Source of the DNA: Elusimicrobia bacterium RIFOXYB2_FULL_49_7
Lineage (GTDB): Bacteria > Fibrobacterota > OXYB2-FULL-49-7
Assembly: GCA_001800515.1 (NCBI GenBank)
Contig: MGVN01000202.1
Location: 1 to 13,286 of the forward strand
Direction of reading: 5' to 3'
Length of the DNA stretch: 13,286 nucleotides
This document shows positions 6,316 to 13,242 of this stretch, one piece after another; the stretch's first letter is position 1; each line of letters opens with the position of its first letter. The position numbers and the translations under genes are program-made. Below the pieces are notes generated by a model. It was given only the letters and a program-made list of their open reading frames with translations. It was not told where the DNA came from and did not search any database.

Positions 6316-6537
6316 TTGCCCTACCAATCACGCGACCAAAAACAATATAACCTGTCATCCTGTAATGAGTTACTGAATTTAGTTGATTTCTAATATTAAT
6401 TGTATTTAAATTTGATTATATATTTAAGTGACATAAGTGTTGTTTTAAAATCAGAGTACTCGTCAACATGGGAAGAAAGAGGAAATTTTTAGATACTACA
6501 TTAAATTGTATATAAGATAACTCAGAGTAGAAATAAA
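6316..6537. other. AT-rich intergenic stretch with no recognised gene
   Basis: These 222 bases separate the TPR gene from a short signal-peptide reading frame. No open frame with family resemblance, hairpin terminator or RNA gene is visible. TATAAG/TAAGAT near 6511-6518 could be a -10 region for the following frame, but no convincing -35 box accompanies it. The base composition is much more AT-rich than in the conserved genes on either side. Confidence 0.5.
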
Positions 6538-6759
6538 ATGCTTCTCAAGATAACTCTTTTCAATCTACTGTTTTCTTTAACAGTTTTTAGTCAATGGGCC
6601 TTGCGTAATCCGCTTCCAACAAATAACTGGTTAAAAGGCATAAGCCATTCCAACTCGCAAATTGTTGCGGTTGGAGGCAGCGGGACAATTGTTACATCTG
6701 CGGATGGGTTCAATTGTCCCGATATTAAAAGAAATCTAACAACCAATACAAATCATTAA
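6538..6759 (+). pseudogene. Remnant of a secreted propeller-type protein: signal peptide plus start of first repeat
   Basis: The frame encodes 73 residues. A clear signal peptide (MLLKITLFNLLFSLTVFSQ, 1-19) is followed by WALRNPLPTNNWLKGI and IVAVGGSGTIVTSADG. This is the opening of a photosystem-assembly/YCF48- or sialidase-like beta-propeller repeat, where the phrase normally continues with TW.. and recurs several times. Here it breaks off into FNCPDIKRNLTTNTNH and stops. One fragment of one blade cannot fold as a propeller, so I read this as a truncated gene rather than a small protein. A weak purine-rich stretch precedes the ATG; no good Shine-Dalgarno site is present. A sorting-type C-terminal domain lies just downstream and may be part of the same former gene. 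Confidence 0.55.
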
Positions 6760-6786
6760 TAGTTATAAATTGAAAAAAAGATCCTT

Positions 6787-7114
6787 ATGAAAAAGCGCTT
6801 GATTTTATATGTTATTTTATCTTTTGTTAGAACCGTTAGCGCGCAATCAACCGTTCAATCCTGTGACCATTATTAAATATGAGGTACCCTATCTTGCCGG
6901 GCAGAAGAACCAATATCCAACGAGTATTGCAATTTATAATATTAAAGGTCAGTTAGTTCGGAAGCTTTATAATGGGTTTAGAGGGCCGGGGTATTATGCT
7001 GCAGTCTGGGATGGAAGGGGTTCGCAGGGGAGGAGCTTGTCCAGCGGGCTTTATATTTGTTATTTAGAGTCCGGACGATTTGTAAAGAAGATTAAAATGA
7101 TTTTAGCAAAATAA
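6787..7114 (+). pseudogene. Signal peptide joined out of frame to a C-terminal FlgD-like sorting domain
   Basis: An ATG at 6787 opens a 29-codon frame beginning with a typical signal peptide (MKKRLILYVILSFVRTVSAQ) and ending at 6874-6876. The adjacent frame, open from an ATG at 6809, runs to a stop at 7112-7114. It reads PFNPVTIIKYEVP, IAIYNIKGQLVRKLYNG, YYAAVWDGRGSQGRSLSSGLYICYLESG and KKIKMILAK. This is a complete FlgD-like/type-A sorting tail as found at the end of large secreted proteins; the usual entry NYPNPFNP is disturbed to NQPFNP. The likeliest reading is an internal deletion that removed the body of a secreted protein and left its two ends in different frames. The 101-residue frame from 6809 lacks a normal beginning of its own. 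Expression is doubtful. Confidence 0.6.
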
Positions 7115-7143
7115 GTTTCAATAAACAAGCAAAGGAAAGTTCT

Positions 7144-7509
7144 ATGAGCAATGTCACTAAAAAGAATCTGGTTGAAATGATTTCAAATCGAACCGGGTTG
7201 ACCCAGGTAGATACAAAAATCATCGTGGAAAACCTGCTGGAAACCATTTCCCGCTTTCTTCAGACCGGAAAAAACATTGAAATCAGAGGGTTTGGGCGGT
7301 TCAAGGTGAAGAAAAAGAAAAGCCGAATCGCACGAAATCCCCGTACCGGCGCCACCGTACAGGTTGTTGAAGGTTTTAAACCGGTTTTTGAAGCAAGCAA
7401 AGAGCTTAAAAAGCGAGTAAACGATAAAGTAACTTCCGGAGAGAACGCGTCATCGTTGACTTCGCCTGCCGAGCAAAATTCCGCCAAACCGGGCGAACCT
7501 ATTTACTGA
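7144..7509 (+). CDS. HU/IHF-family DNA-binding protein
   Basis: The 121-residue protein has the HU/IHF fold in residues 1-93. A helical dimerisation half (KKNLVEMISNRTGLTQVDTKIIVENLLE) comes first, then IRGFGRFKVKKKK and the DNA-clamping arm signature ARNPRTGATVQV (63-74). Family members bend and compact DNA in the nucleoid. Typical HU is about 90 residues; here a 25-30 residue polar tail (about 95-121, rich in Ser, Ala, Glu, Pro) is added, of unknown role. AAAGGA lies 7 bases before the ATG. Whether it is the HU or IHF type cannot be settled, since both share this signature. It is upstream of smpB but separated by 72 bases that contain a separate promoter-like sequence. Confidence 0.9.
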   Translation: MSNVTKKNLVEMISNRTGLTQVDTKIIVENLLETISRFLQTGKNIEIRGFGRFKVKKKKSRIARNPRTGATVQVVEGFKPVFEASKELKKRVNDKVTSGENASSLTSPAEQNSAKPGEPIY

Positions 7510-7545
7510 TTTGCGCTCGAACTGCACGATAGCTTTCTCAGATCG

Positions 7546-7575
7546 TTGCCTTAGTTCCGCATAAGGTAGTATTTT
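7546..7575 (+). promoter_or_regulatory. Possible promoter of the smpB operon, leaderless arrangement
   Basis: TTGCCT (7546-7551), an 18-base spacer and TATTTT (7570-7575) sit so that the expected transcription start is the GTG of smpB at 7582. Each box matches the sigma-70 consensus at 4 of 6 positions, so this is a weak call. It is supported by the same geometry at the HAD and TPR genes and by the lack of a well-spaced Shine-Dalgarno site. Confidence 0.4.
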
Positions 7576-7581
7576 TAACCA

Positions 7582-8031
7582 GTGAAAACGGTTGCTTCCA
7601 ACAGAAAAGCCTACCATTTATATCATGTGATACGGAAAATGGAAGCCGGGATAGCCCTGACCGGTACGGAAGTAAAATCCATCCGTGCGGGTAAGGTAAA
7701 TTTTACGGACAGTTATGCCATGCCTCAGGCCGGAGAGCTGTGGTTGCATGCACTGGACATACAACCCTATGAAAAAGGGAATATATTCAACCACGAACCG
7801 AAAAGAAAACGGCGTCTGCTTCTTCATAAATCAGAAATCGAGAAATGTCGCTCGGAATCCGAAGAAAAAGGCATGGCCCTTGTTCCACTATCGATTTATG
7901 TGAACGATAAAGGACGTATCAAAGTTGAGATAGGACTTTGTAAAGGCAAGAAACTTTTTGATAAACGGGATGATATCGTTAAGACCGAAGCGCAACGCGC
8001 TATCCGGCAGGCGATGAAATTGAAAAGATGA
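7582..8031 (+). CDS. smpB: SsrA-binding protein SmpB
   Basis: The 149-residue product matches SmpB over its whole length and is of the normal size. Signature blocks are NRKAYHLY, EAGIALTGTEVKSIRAGKVNFTDSYA, ELWLHALDIQPYEKGN, RKRRLLLHKSEI, LVPLSIYVNDKGRIKVEIGLCKGKKLFDKRDD and a basic C-terminal tail. SmpB delivers tmRNA to stalled ribosomes and its tail enters the empty mRNA channel during trans-translation. The start is GTG at 7582, since no in-frame ATG fits and family alignment begins here. No tmRNA gene is in this window. The stop overlaps the next start (ATGA, 8028-8031), so it is the first gene of a coupled series. Confidence 0.96.
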   Translation: MKTVASNRKAYHLYHVIRKMEAGIALTGTEVKSIRAGKVNFTDSYAMPQAGELWLHALDIQPYEKGNIFNHEPKRKRRLLLHKSEIEKCRSESEEKGMALVPLSIYVNDKGRIKVEIGLCKGKKLFDKRDDIVKTEAQRAIRQAMKLKR

Positions 8032-9554
8032 TACGCTGGATTTTTATTTCACTCCTCTGCTTGCTTCCCCTCTTAGGGGGAGCGATGACGGTTTCCTACA
8101 CGGATGTGCAGGGAAACAAACGGGAGATTATGGCACGTCCGGGGCCGGAAGGATATTTTTTATCGGCCCGGGAATTGGTGGAGGCCCTTGCAGGATCCTG
8201 TTTCTGGGATTCCACCAAAGGCAAGCTCATGGCTCATGTGGGAGATGCAGATATTATTTTTACAGCCAATACCCCGTATGTACTTCGGAATGACAGCCTA
8301 TTCAATCTTACTTTCTCGATGAAGGCGGAGGCGGGTGTATTGTGGCTGCCTTTGTTACCTGCTCTTGACCTTCTTTCTCCTTTGTTCGCTTCCGGCCTCT
8401 TTTTTGATGAAGAAAAGAAAGCCATTTGCCGAAAAGAAACGGAAAACCTTATCCGACGTTATCAATGCGAGGAGAAAAAGAACGGGACCCTTTATACGCT
8501 CTATCTGCCCGATTCCATGCTCTTTGATGCCACCTTTTTCCCGCCTCAACTGAATCTCAATATTTTTAAAGGCAGATTATCGGTTTCCGAACTTGAGCGG
8601 ATGGAGCTCAAGGGGCTCATAAAAAAAGTAACGGCGGTTCAGTTTGCGGATAATGCCCAGGTGGCCCTGGTGGTTGATAGCAGAGCGGACAAACCGACGG
8701 CCGTCTACCGTTCCAATCCCCCGCGTATCGAGGTTTCCATTACCGAAAAAGAGGTGTCCCAGCCTATTCAGCAGGAGCGTTCGTTCCCCATCGCAGAAGC
8801 GCCCAAAGCGCCTCTGACGGACAAAGGACTTCATGTCCGCACCGTTATTTTGGATCCCGGACATGGCGGTGAGGATCCGGGCGCCACGAATAGTGCGCAG
8901 AAAGCAGTTGAAAAGGCTATTGCCCTGACCATTGGCCTGAAAGCCAAAGAGCGGTTAAAACGGCGTTTTCCGGCATTGAACGTTCTCATGACACGTGATA
9001 AGGATGAATTTATTCCACTGAAGGATCGGAAGGAGATGGCCAATCGCAAAAAAGGCAATCTCTTCATTAGTATCCACTTGAACGCTATTCCCGGGAGCCT
9101 GGCAAAACGGGCTTCTGTGGAAGGCTATGCGGTCTATTTCCTGGATGTGGCCAGAGATGATGATGCGCGTGCGGCGGCGGCCCTTGAAAACTCGGTCATC
9201 AAGTATGAAAAGGAGGGGGCTGAGGATGAAGGAATCAATGACGTTGATTTTATCCTCAAATCCACGGAACTGAATCTGTATCGTAATGAAAGTGAGGAGT
9301 TCGCCATTTTGCTTGAAAAAGAGATGGACAAAAAGCTCGGCAAGGTCAAGCGTCATAACACAGGCGTGAGTCAGGCCGGTTTTTATGTGCTCCGCGGCCC
9401 TGAAATGCCTGCGGTTCTGATTGAGTCGGGCTTCATTTCCCATCCTCGGGAGGCGGGGTTTATGAAAACCGAATCCTTTCAGGATAATTTGGCGGAATCC
9501 ATCTGTTCTGCGGTCGAGAAGTTCAAGCAAAAATATGATGGAGCTCAACCATGA
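8028..9554 (+). CDS. Exported N-acetylmuramoyl-L-alanine amidase (Amidase_3)
   Basis: The 508-residue protein begins with a signal peptide (about 1-19). Residues about 22-135 resemble the copper-amine-oxidase-like N-terminal domain used for wall binding, and about 150-240 look like a beta-rich AMIN-type module; both are tentative. The zinc amidase domain fills about 270-502. It has DPGHGGEDPGA with His279, Glu295 in AVEKAIAL, His350 in FISIHLNA, and catalytic Glu466 in AVLIESGFISH. The family cleaves the amide bond between MurNAc and L-Ala of the stem peptide, acting in the periplasm in cell separation and wall turnover. The insert between the third zinc ligand and the catalytic Glu (about 355-450) resembles the active-site-covering segment of AmiA/B/C-type enzymes. 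Start and stop both overlap neighbours by ATGA. Confidence 0.92.
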   Translation: MIRWIFISLLCLLPLLGGAMTVSYTDVQGNKREIMARPGPEGYFLSARELVEALAGSCFWDSTKGKLMAHVGDADIIFTANTPYVLRNDSLFNLTFSMKAEAGVLWLPLLPALDLLSPLFASGLFFDEEKKAICRKETENLIRRYQCEEKKNGTLYTLYLPDSMLFDATFFPPQLNLNIFKGRLSVSELERMELKGLIKKVTAVQFADNAQVALVVDSRADKPTAVYRSNPPRIEVSITEKEVSQPIQQERSFPIAEAPKAPLTDKGLHVRTVILDPGHGGEDPGATNSAQKAVEKAIALTIGLKAKERLKRRFPALNVLMTRDKDEFIPLKDRKEMANRKKGNLFISIHLNAIPGSLAKRASVEGYAVYFLDVARDDDARAAAALENSVIKYEKEGAEDEGINDVDFILKSTELNLYRNESEEFAILLEKEMDKKLGKVKRHNTGVSQAGFYVLRGPEMPAVLIESGFISHPREAGFMKTESFQDNLAESICSAVEKFKQKYDGAQP

Positions 9555-10369
9555 TCGGTAATCGGAAACCTATCGGTGTCTTTGATTCCGGTATCGGCGG
9601 GCTGACGGTTGTCCGTGAAATGGTTCGAGAGATGCCCGGAGAACGAATCCTTTATCTGGGGGACACGGCACGTTATCCTTATGGTCCGAGGTCCAAAGAG
9701 GCGATTCAGAGAATGGCTGCCGAGTGTGTGGGCCATCTGGTTCGGCGGGGTGTGAAAATGGTGGTTATTGCCTGCAATACCGCAACCGCTCATGCCTTTG
9801 AACACCTGCAGAAAAAGTACAGCCACATTCCTTTTGTGGGCGTCATCGAACCCTGCACGGCTGCCGTGGCGGATCATATGCGCAAAGGACGGGTGGGCAT
9901 CATCGGTACAGAGGCGACCATTGCGTGTAACATCTATGCGGACAAGATCAAGCAACTTCGCCCCAATATTGATACGATTTCCTCGGCCTGTCCGCTTTTG
10001 GTTCCCCTGGCCGAGGAGGGGATTCTGGATGGCCCCATTGTCGAGGCGGTCCTGGAGCGTTATCTGAAACCTTTCAGAAAAAAGGGGTTGCGCGCATTGA
10101 TTCTGGCCTGTACGCATTATCCCTTTTTTCGAAAACGTATTGAGGACTATTTCAAGGGTAAAGTTTTTGTGCTTGATTCCGCTACCTGGACCGCTCAAAC
10201 AGCCCGCCTGACCCTTGAAATGAATTTTATGGCAACGGATATCGAGCGTACGGATATGAATTCTCATCGGTTCATGGTCACGGATTTCCCGGAGAAGTTC
10301 AAACGATTGGGCGGACAGTTTTTGGGGGAGACAATGACGCAGGTTGAATCAATAACCATTAAAAAATAA
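9551..10369 (+). CDS. murI: Glutamate racemase
   Basis: The 272-residue protein carries the racemase signatures: VFDSGIGGLTVVREM (Asp12, Ser13), LGDTARYPYG, Cys75 in VVIACNTATA, GVIEP, and Cys187-Thr-His189 in LILACTHYPF. The two cysteines are the acid/base pair that interconverts L- and D-glutamate; D-Glu is the second residue of the peptidoglycan stem peptide. Length is normal. The ATG overlaps the stop of the amidase gene, which places wall-precursor supply and wall turnover under coupled translation. An 18-base gap with a good Shine-Dalgarno site separates it from yebC. Confidence 0.96.
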   Translation: MIGNRKPIGVFDSGIGGLTVVREMVREMPGERILYLGDTARYPYGPRSKEAIQRMAAECVGHLVRRGVKMVVIACNTATAHAFEHLQKKYSHIPFVGVIEPCTAAVADHMRKGRVGIIGTEATIACNIYADKIKQLRPNIDTISSACPLLVPLAEEGILDGPIVEAVLERYLKPFRKKGLRALILACTHYPFFRKRIEDYFKGKVFVLDSATWTAQTARLTLEMNFMATDIERTDMNSHRFMVTDFPEKFKRLGGQFLGETMTQVESITIKK

Positions 10370-10376
10370 ACGGAAC

Positions 10377-10381
10377 GGAGG
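10377..10381 (+). promoter_or_regulatory. Shine-Dalgarno site of yebC
   Basis: GGAGG lies 6 bases before the GTG at 10388 and supports that GTG as the true start, in line with the family N-terminus MSGHSKW. Confidence 0.8.
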
Positions 10382-10387
10382 ACAATC

Positions 10388-11137
10388 GTGTCAGGACATT
10401 CGAAATGGGCTACCATCAAACGCAAAAAAGGGGCGGCGGACGCCAAACGAGGACAAATCTTTACAAAAATTATACGTGAAATCACGACGTCAGCCCGTCT
10501 CGGCGGCGGAGTGATAGAGGCCAATCCGCGCTTACGTTTGGCCGTGCAGAACGCCAAAGACAACAACATGCCGGCCAAGAATATTGAAAATGCCATTTTA
10601 AAAGGCAGCGGCCAGTTGGAAGGTGTAACCTATGAGGAAATCACCTATGAAGGATACGGACCCGGAGGTATTGCCATTATCATTGAGGCCATGACGGATA
10701 ATAAAAACCGAACCGTATCGGATATCCGCCATATTCTGACCAAGCACAACGGCAATCTGGGTGAAACCGGAACCGTCGGATGGATGTTTAAGACCGTGGG
10801 GTTGATTGTTGTCGAAGCCGGTAAAATAGGTGAGGATGAACTCATGGAACTGGTTATTGAAGCGGGTGCGGACGATATGGAGACCGGTGATGAAGCTTAT
10901 GAAATAAAGACTTCGCTTGACAAATTTGAAGCGGTACGTGCGGCCATAGAAAAGAAAGGTATCACTCCCGTCTCGGCGGAGATTACAAAGCTCTCTCAGA
11001 ACAGCATTAAGGTCGAAGGGGATGCTGCGGCCAAGATCATGAAGCTCGTGGAGCTCCTTGAGGATCATGATGATGTCCAGCATGTATACGCCAATTATGA
11101 CATTGACGACAAGGAGATGGACTCATTGGCAAAATAG
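10388..11137 (+). CDS. yebC: YebC/PmpR-family protein
   Basis: The 249-residue product starts with the invariant SGHSKWATIKRKKGAADAKRG and keeps family blocks GQIFTKIIREIT, NMPAKNIENAI, YEGYGPGG, RTVSDIRHILTKHNGNLGETG and VGWMF. Length fits the family (about 240-250). Members were first described as transcription regulators; more recent work links YebC-type proteins to easing ribosome stalling at proline-rich sequences. Which applies here cannot be seen from sequence. The GTG start has a good GGAGG site. Its TAG stop shares one base with the GTG of ruvC. The order yebC-ruvC-ruvA-ruvB is a widespread bacterial arrangement. Confidence 0.95.
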   Translation: MSGHSKWATIKRKKGAADAKRGQIFTKIIREITTSARLGGGVIEANPRLRLAVQNAKDNNMPAKNIENAILKGSGQLEGVTYEEITYEGYGPGGIAIIIEAMTDNKNRTVSDIRHILTKHNGNLGETGTVGWMFKTVGLIVVEAGKIGEDELMELVIEAGADDMETGDEAYEIKTSLDKFEAVRAAIEKKGITPVSAEITKLSQNSIKVEGDAAAKIMKLVELLEDHDDVQHVYANYDIDDKEMDSLAK

Positions 11138-11610
11138 TGTTGGCCGGATTCGACCCCGGCAGTATCGTGACAGGTTATGGCGTCATTGTCATTGAAGAGG
11201 GGCGCTTCAAAGCCCTGGAATATGGCTGTATCCGAACAGGCAAGAAGACGACGTTGGCGGATAAGTTGGAGCAAATCTATCAGGATGTTGAATCTGTTCT
11301 CCGAGAATATCAGCCCGAGGAAGTGGTTGTAGAAAAAGCCTTTTACCATAAAAATGCACAGGTATCCATGATTTTGGGCCATGTCCGCGGGGTTATTATG
11401 TTGGCGGCCAGACTGAATAAGGCGCATGTAGTGGAAATGACTCCAACGGCGATAAAAAAGATGGTCACCGGCAATGGCAGTGCCGGCAAGGATAGGGTAA
11501 AATATATGGCCACGCGGTTGTTAGGGTTGAAATTGCCTCCGGAATCCGCTGATGCTGCCGATGCTTTGGGTATGGCGCTGGCACATGCTCTCTGCACAAC
11601 ACGAGGATAA
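11137..11610 (+). CDS. ruvC: Holliday-junction resolvase RuvC
   Basis: The 157-residue protein has the four acidic catalytic residues of RuvC: Asp6 in GFDPGS, Glu66 in VVVEKAF, and Asp139 and Asp142 in ESADAADALG. Its other conserved blocks are GYGVI, NAQVSMILGHVRGVI and MTPTAIKKMVTGNGSAGKDRV. RuvC is a dimeric nuclease that nicks two strands of a Holliday junction, guided by RuvAB. The start is GTG at 11137, overlapping the yebC stop by one base, and the family alignment begins there. The length is slightly below E. coli RuvC (173), owing to a shorter C-terminus. Confidence 0.96.
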   Translation: MLAGFDPGSIVTGYGVIVIEEGRFKALEYGCIRTGKKTTLADKLEQIYQDVESVLREYQPEEVVVEKAFYHKNAQVSMILGHVRGVIMLAARLNKAHVVEMTPTAIKKMVTGNGSAGKDRVKYMATRLLGLKLPPESADAADALGMALAHALCTTRG

Positions 11611-11613
11611 GGA

Positions 11614-12216
11614 ATGATTGAGCGAATCAAAGGAATCCTGCTTGAAAAGGAGCCCACCCATCTGGTCGTGGATGTGCAAGGGGTTGGTTATGGACTCCAT
11701 GTTTCCTTGAATACTTCTGCCACAGTAGCAGAGGCGGGTTCTGAAACAACGCTTTTCACTTATCTGCATGTTCGTGAAGAGGCGATGGTACTTTTCGGCT
11801 TTAGCCGGGAGATAGAGCGAGATCTTTTTTTACTGCTCTTATCCGTCTCAAAGATTGGTCCCAAGAGCGCACTCGCCATTCTTTCCGGAATGAGTGTCGA
11901 AAACCTGGTTCAGGCTATCCGAGGAGAAAATGTGGCGGCCTTGACCAAAATTTCCGGTATTGGTAAACAGTCTGCAGAACGGCTGGTGGTGGAATTAAAA
12001 AACAAGATCGCCAAGTTCGAGCAAAGTATCGCCGTTGGCACGCCGGGTAGTGGCCGTACCTCCTTTACAAAACAAGCGGATGAGGCGGTCAATGCCTTGG
12101 AATCTTTGGGATACAAACGGTTTTTTGCAGAAAAGGCGGTGGCCAAGGTATTGGAAGAGCAGGGGAGTGAACTCCCTGTGGAACAGCTGATCAAATCAGC
12201 GTTGAAATATGTGTAA
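11614..12216 (+). CDS. ruvA: Holliday-junction DNA helicase subunit RuvA
   Basis: The 200-residue protein shows the RuvA layout. An N-terminal OB-fold runs from MIERIKGILLEKEPTHLVVD to about residue 62 (VREEAMVLFGF). Two helix-hairpin-helix motifs follow (SKIGPKSALAIL at 79-90 and SGIGKQSAERLVVELK at 114-129), then a linker of about 20 residues. The C-terminal three-helix domain (about 152-200, EAVNALESLGYK) contacts RuvB. RuvA tetramers bind the four-way junction and load RuvB. The ATG is 3 bases after the ruvC stop; GAGG 7 bases upstream serves as the ribosome-binding site. Confidence 0.96.
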   Translation: MIERIKGILLEKEPTHLVVDVQGVGYGLHVSLNTSATVAEAGSETTLFTYLHVREEAMVLFGFSREIERDLFLLLLSVSKIGPKSALAILSGMSVENLVQAIRGENVAALTKISGIGKQSAERLVVELKNKIAKFEQSIAVGTPGSGRTSFTKQADEAVNALESLGYKRFFAEKAVAKVLEEQGSELPVEQLIKSALKYV

Positions 12217-12219
12217 CTT

Positions 12220-13239
12220 ATGAAAGAACGTATTGTCATGCCCGAAGAGTGGGGAGATGAGAAGGACTTTGAGTCCACCATCCGTCCGCGCCAGTTTTCG
12301 GAATTTATCGGACAGGAGCGCAATAAAGAGAATCTTCGGGTGTATATTCAGGCGGCCCGTTCGCGCAAAGAGCCCTTGGATCATATCATTCTGCACGGTC
12401 CGCCGGGCCTGGGCAAGACAACACTGGGCAATATCATTGCCAATGAGATGGGTGCCCAAATCAAGATGACTTCAGGCCCGGCTATTGTCCGTGCCGGTGA
12501 ACTGGTTGGTATTCTTACGGACCTTCAACAGGGCGAGGTTCTTTTTATTGATGAAATCCACCGGCTAAATCGGGTGGTAGAGGAATATCTCTACAGCGCC
12601 ATGGAAGATTATAAAGTGGATGTCATGATTGAAAGCGGGCCCGGCGCCCGTTCCATCAAACTCGATATCAAGCCCTTTACCTTGGTCGGCGCCACCACGC
12701 GCTGGGGCATGCTTTCTGCGCCATTACGAGACCGGTTTGGTATTCAGATTCATCTTGATCATTACGAACCCGCAGAGCTTTCCCGCATTGTTCGCCGCTC
12801 TTCTACTATCTTAAATGTGGAGATTGATGCTCCTTCTTCCGAAGAGTTAGGCAAACGAAGCCGCGGGACTCCCCGTTTGGCCAACCGTTATCTAAGGCGG
12901 GCGCGAGATTTTGCGCAGGTGGAAGGTAAAGGAAAGATTGATTTGCCTATTGTTCACCGGACCCTGGAACGGCTGGATGTGGACAAATTGGGATTGGACC
13001 GAATTGACAAACGCATCCTATGTGATATCATTGAAAAATACAAAGGCGGGCCGGTTGGATTGAACAATCTGGCTGTGTCTATTGGCGAAGAAGCGGATAC
13101 CTTGGAAGAGGTGTACGAACCTTTTCTGATTAAAGCAGGGCTGCTCAAACGGACGCCGCGCGGTCGTGAAGTGACTGAGTCGGCCTATCACCATTTTGGG
13201 CTGAAGCCTTTTCATTCGGATCAACCGACCCTTTTGTAA
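12220..13239 (+). CDS. ruvB: Holliday-junction branch-migration ATPase RuvB
   Basis: The 339-residue protein has the RuvB AAA+ core. It contains RPRQFSEFIGQ, Walker A GPPGLGKT (60-67), Walker B LFIDEIHR (108-115), sensor 1 LVGATTRWG, the LRDRFG box with the arginine finger (169-174), and sensor 2 RGTPRLANRYLRR (215-227). The C-terminal winged helix ends LLKRTPRGREVTESAYHHFG. Hexamers pump DNA through the RuvA-bound junction. The ATG at 12220 lies 3 bases after the ruvA stop and has no Shine-Dalgarno sequence, so coupling to ruvA translation is likely. An in-frame ATG at 12238 is a possible alternative. Common RuvB has Ala or Gly after TTR where this one has Trp, a mild departure. Confidence 0.96.
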   Translation: MKERIVMPEEWGDEKDFESTIRPRQFSEFIGQERNKENLRVYIQAARSRKEPLDHIILHGPPGLGKTTLGNIIANEMGAQIKMTSGPAIVRAGELVGILTDLQQGEVLFIDEIHRLNRVVEEYLYSAMEDYKVDVMIESGPGARSIKLDIKPFTLVGATTRWGMLSAPLRDRFGIQIHLDHYEPAELSRIVRRSSTILNVEIDAPSSEELGKRSRGTPRLANRYLRRARDFAQVEGKGKIDLPIVHRTLERLDVDKLGLDRIDKRILCDIIEKYKGGPVGLNNLAVSIGEEADTLEEVYEPFLIKAGLLKRTPRGREVTESAYHHFGLKPFHSDQPTLL

Positions 13240-13242
13240 CAA

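Noticed and set aside
6787..6880. Programmed frameshift joining the signal peptide at 6787 to the sorting domain
   Set aside because: No clear slippery heptamer with a downstream structure is present, and the result would be a signal peptide plus a sorting tail with no body; deletion and decay explain it better.
8955..9548. 197-codon minus-strand frame opposite the amidase
   Set aside because: It is entirely antisense to the conserved zinc amidase domain, with no initiation signal or family match.
9545..10267. 240-codon minus-strand frame opposite murI
   Set aside because: murI on the plus strand has every catalytic motif in order. The antisense frame has low-complexity composition and no recognisable domain.
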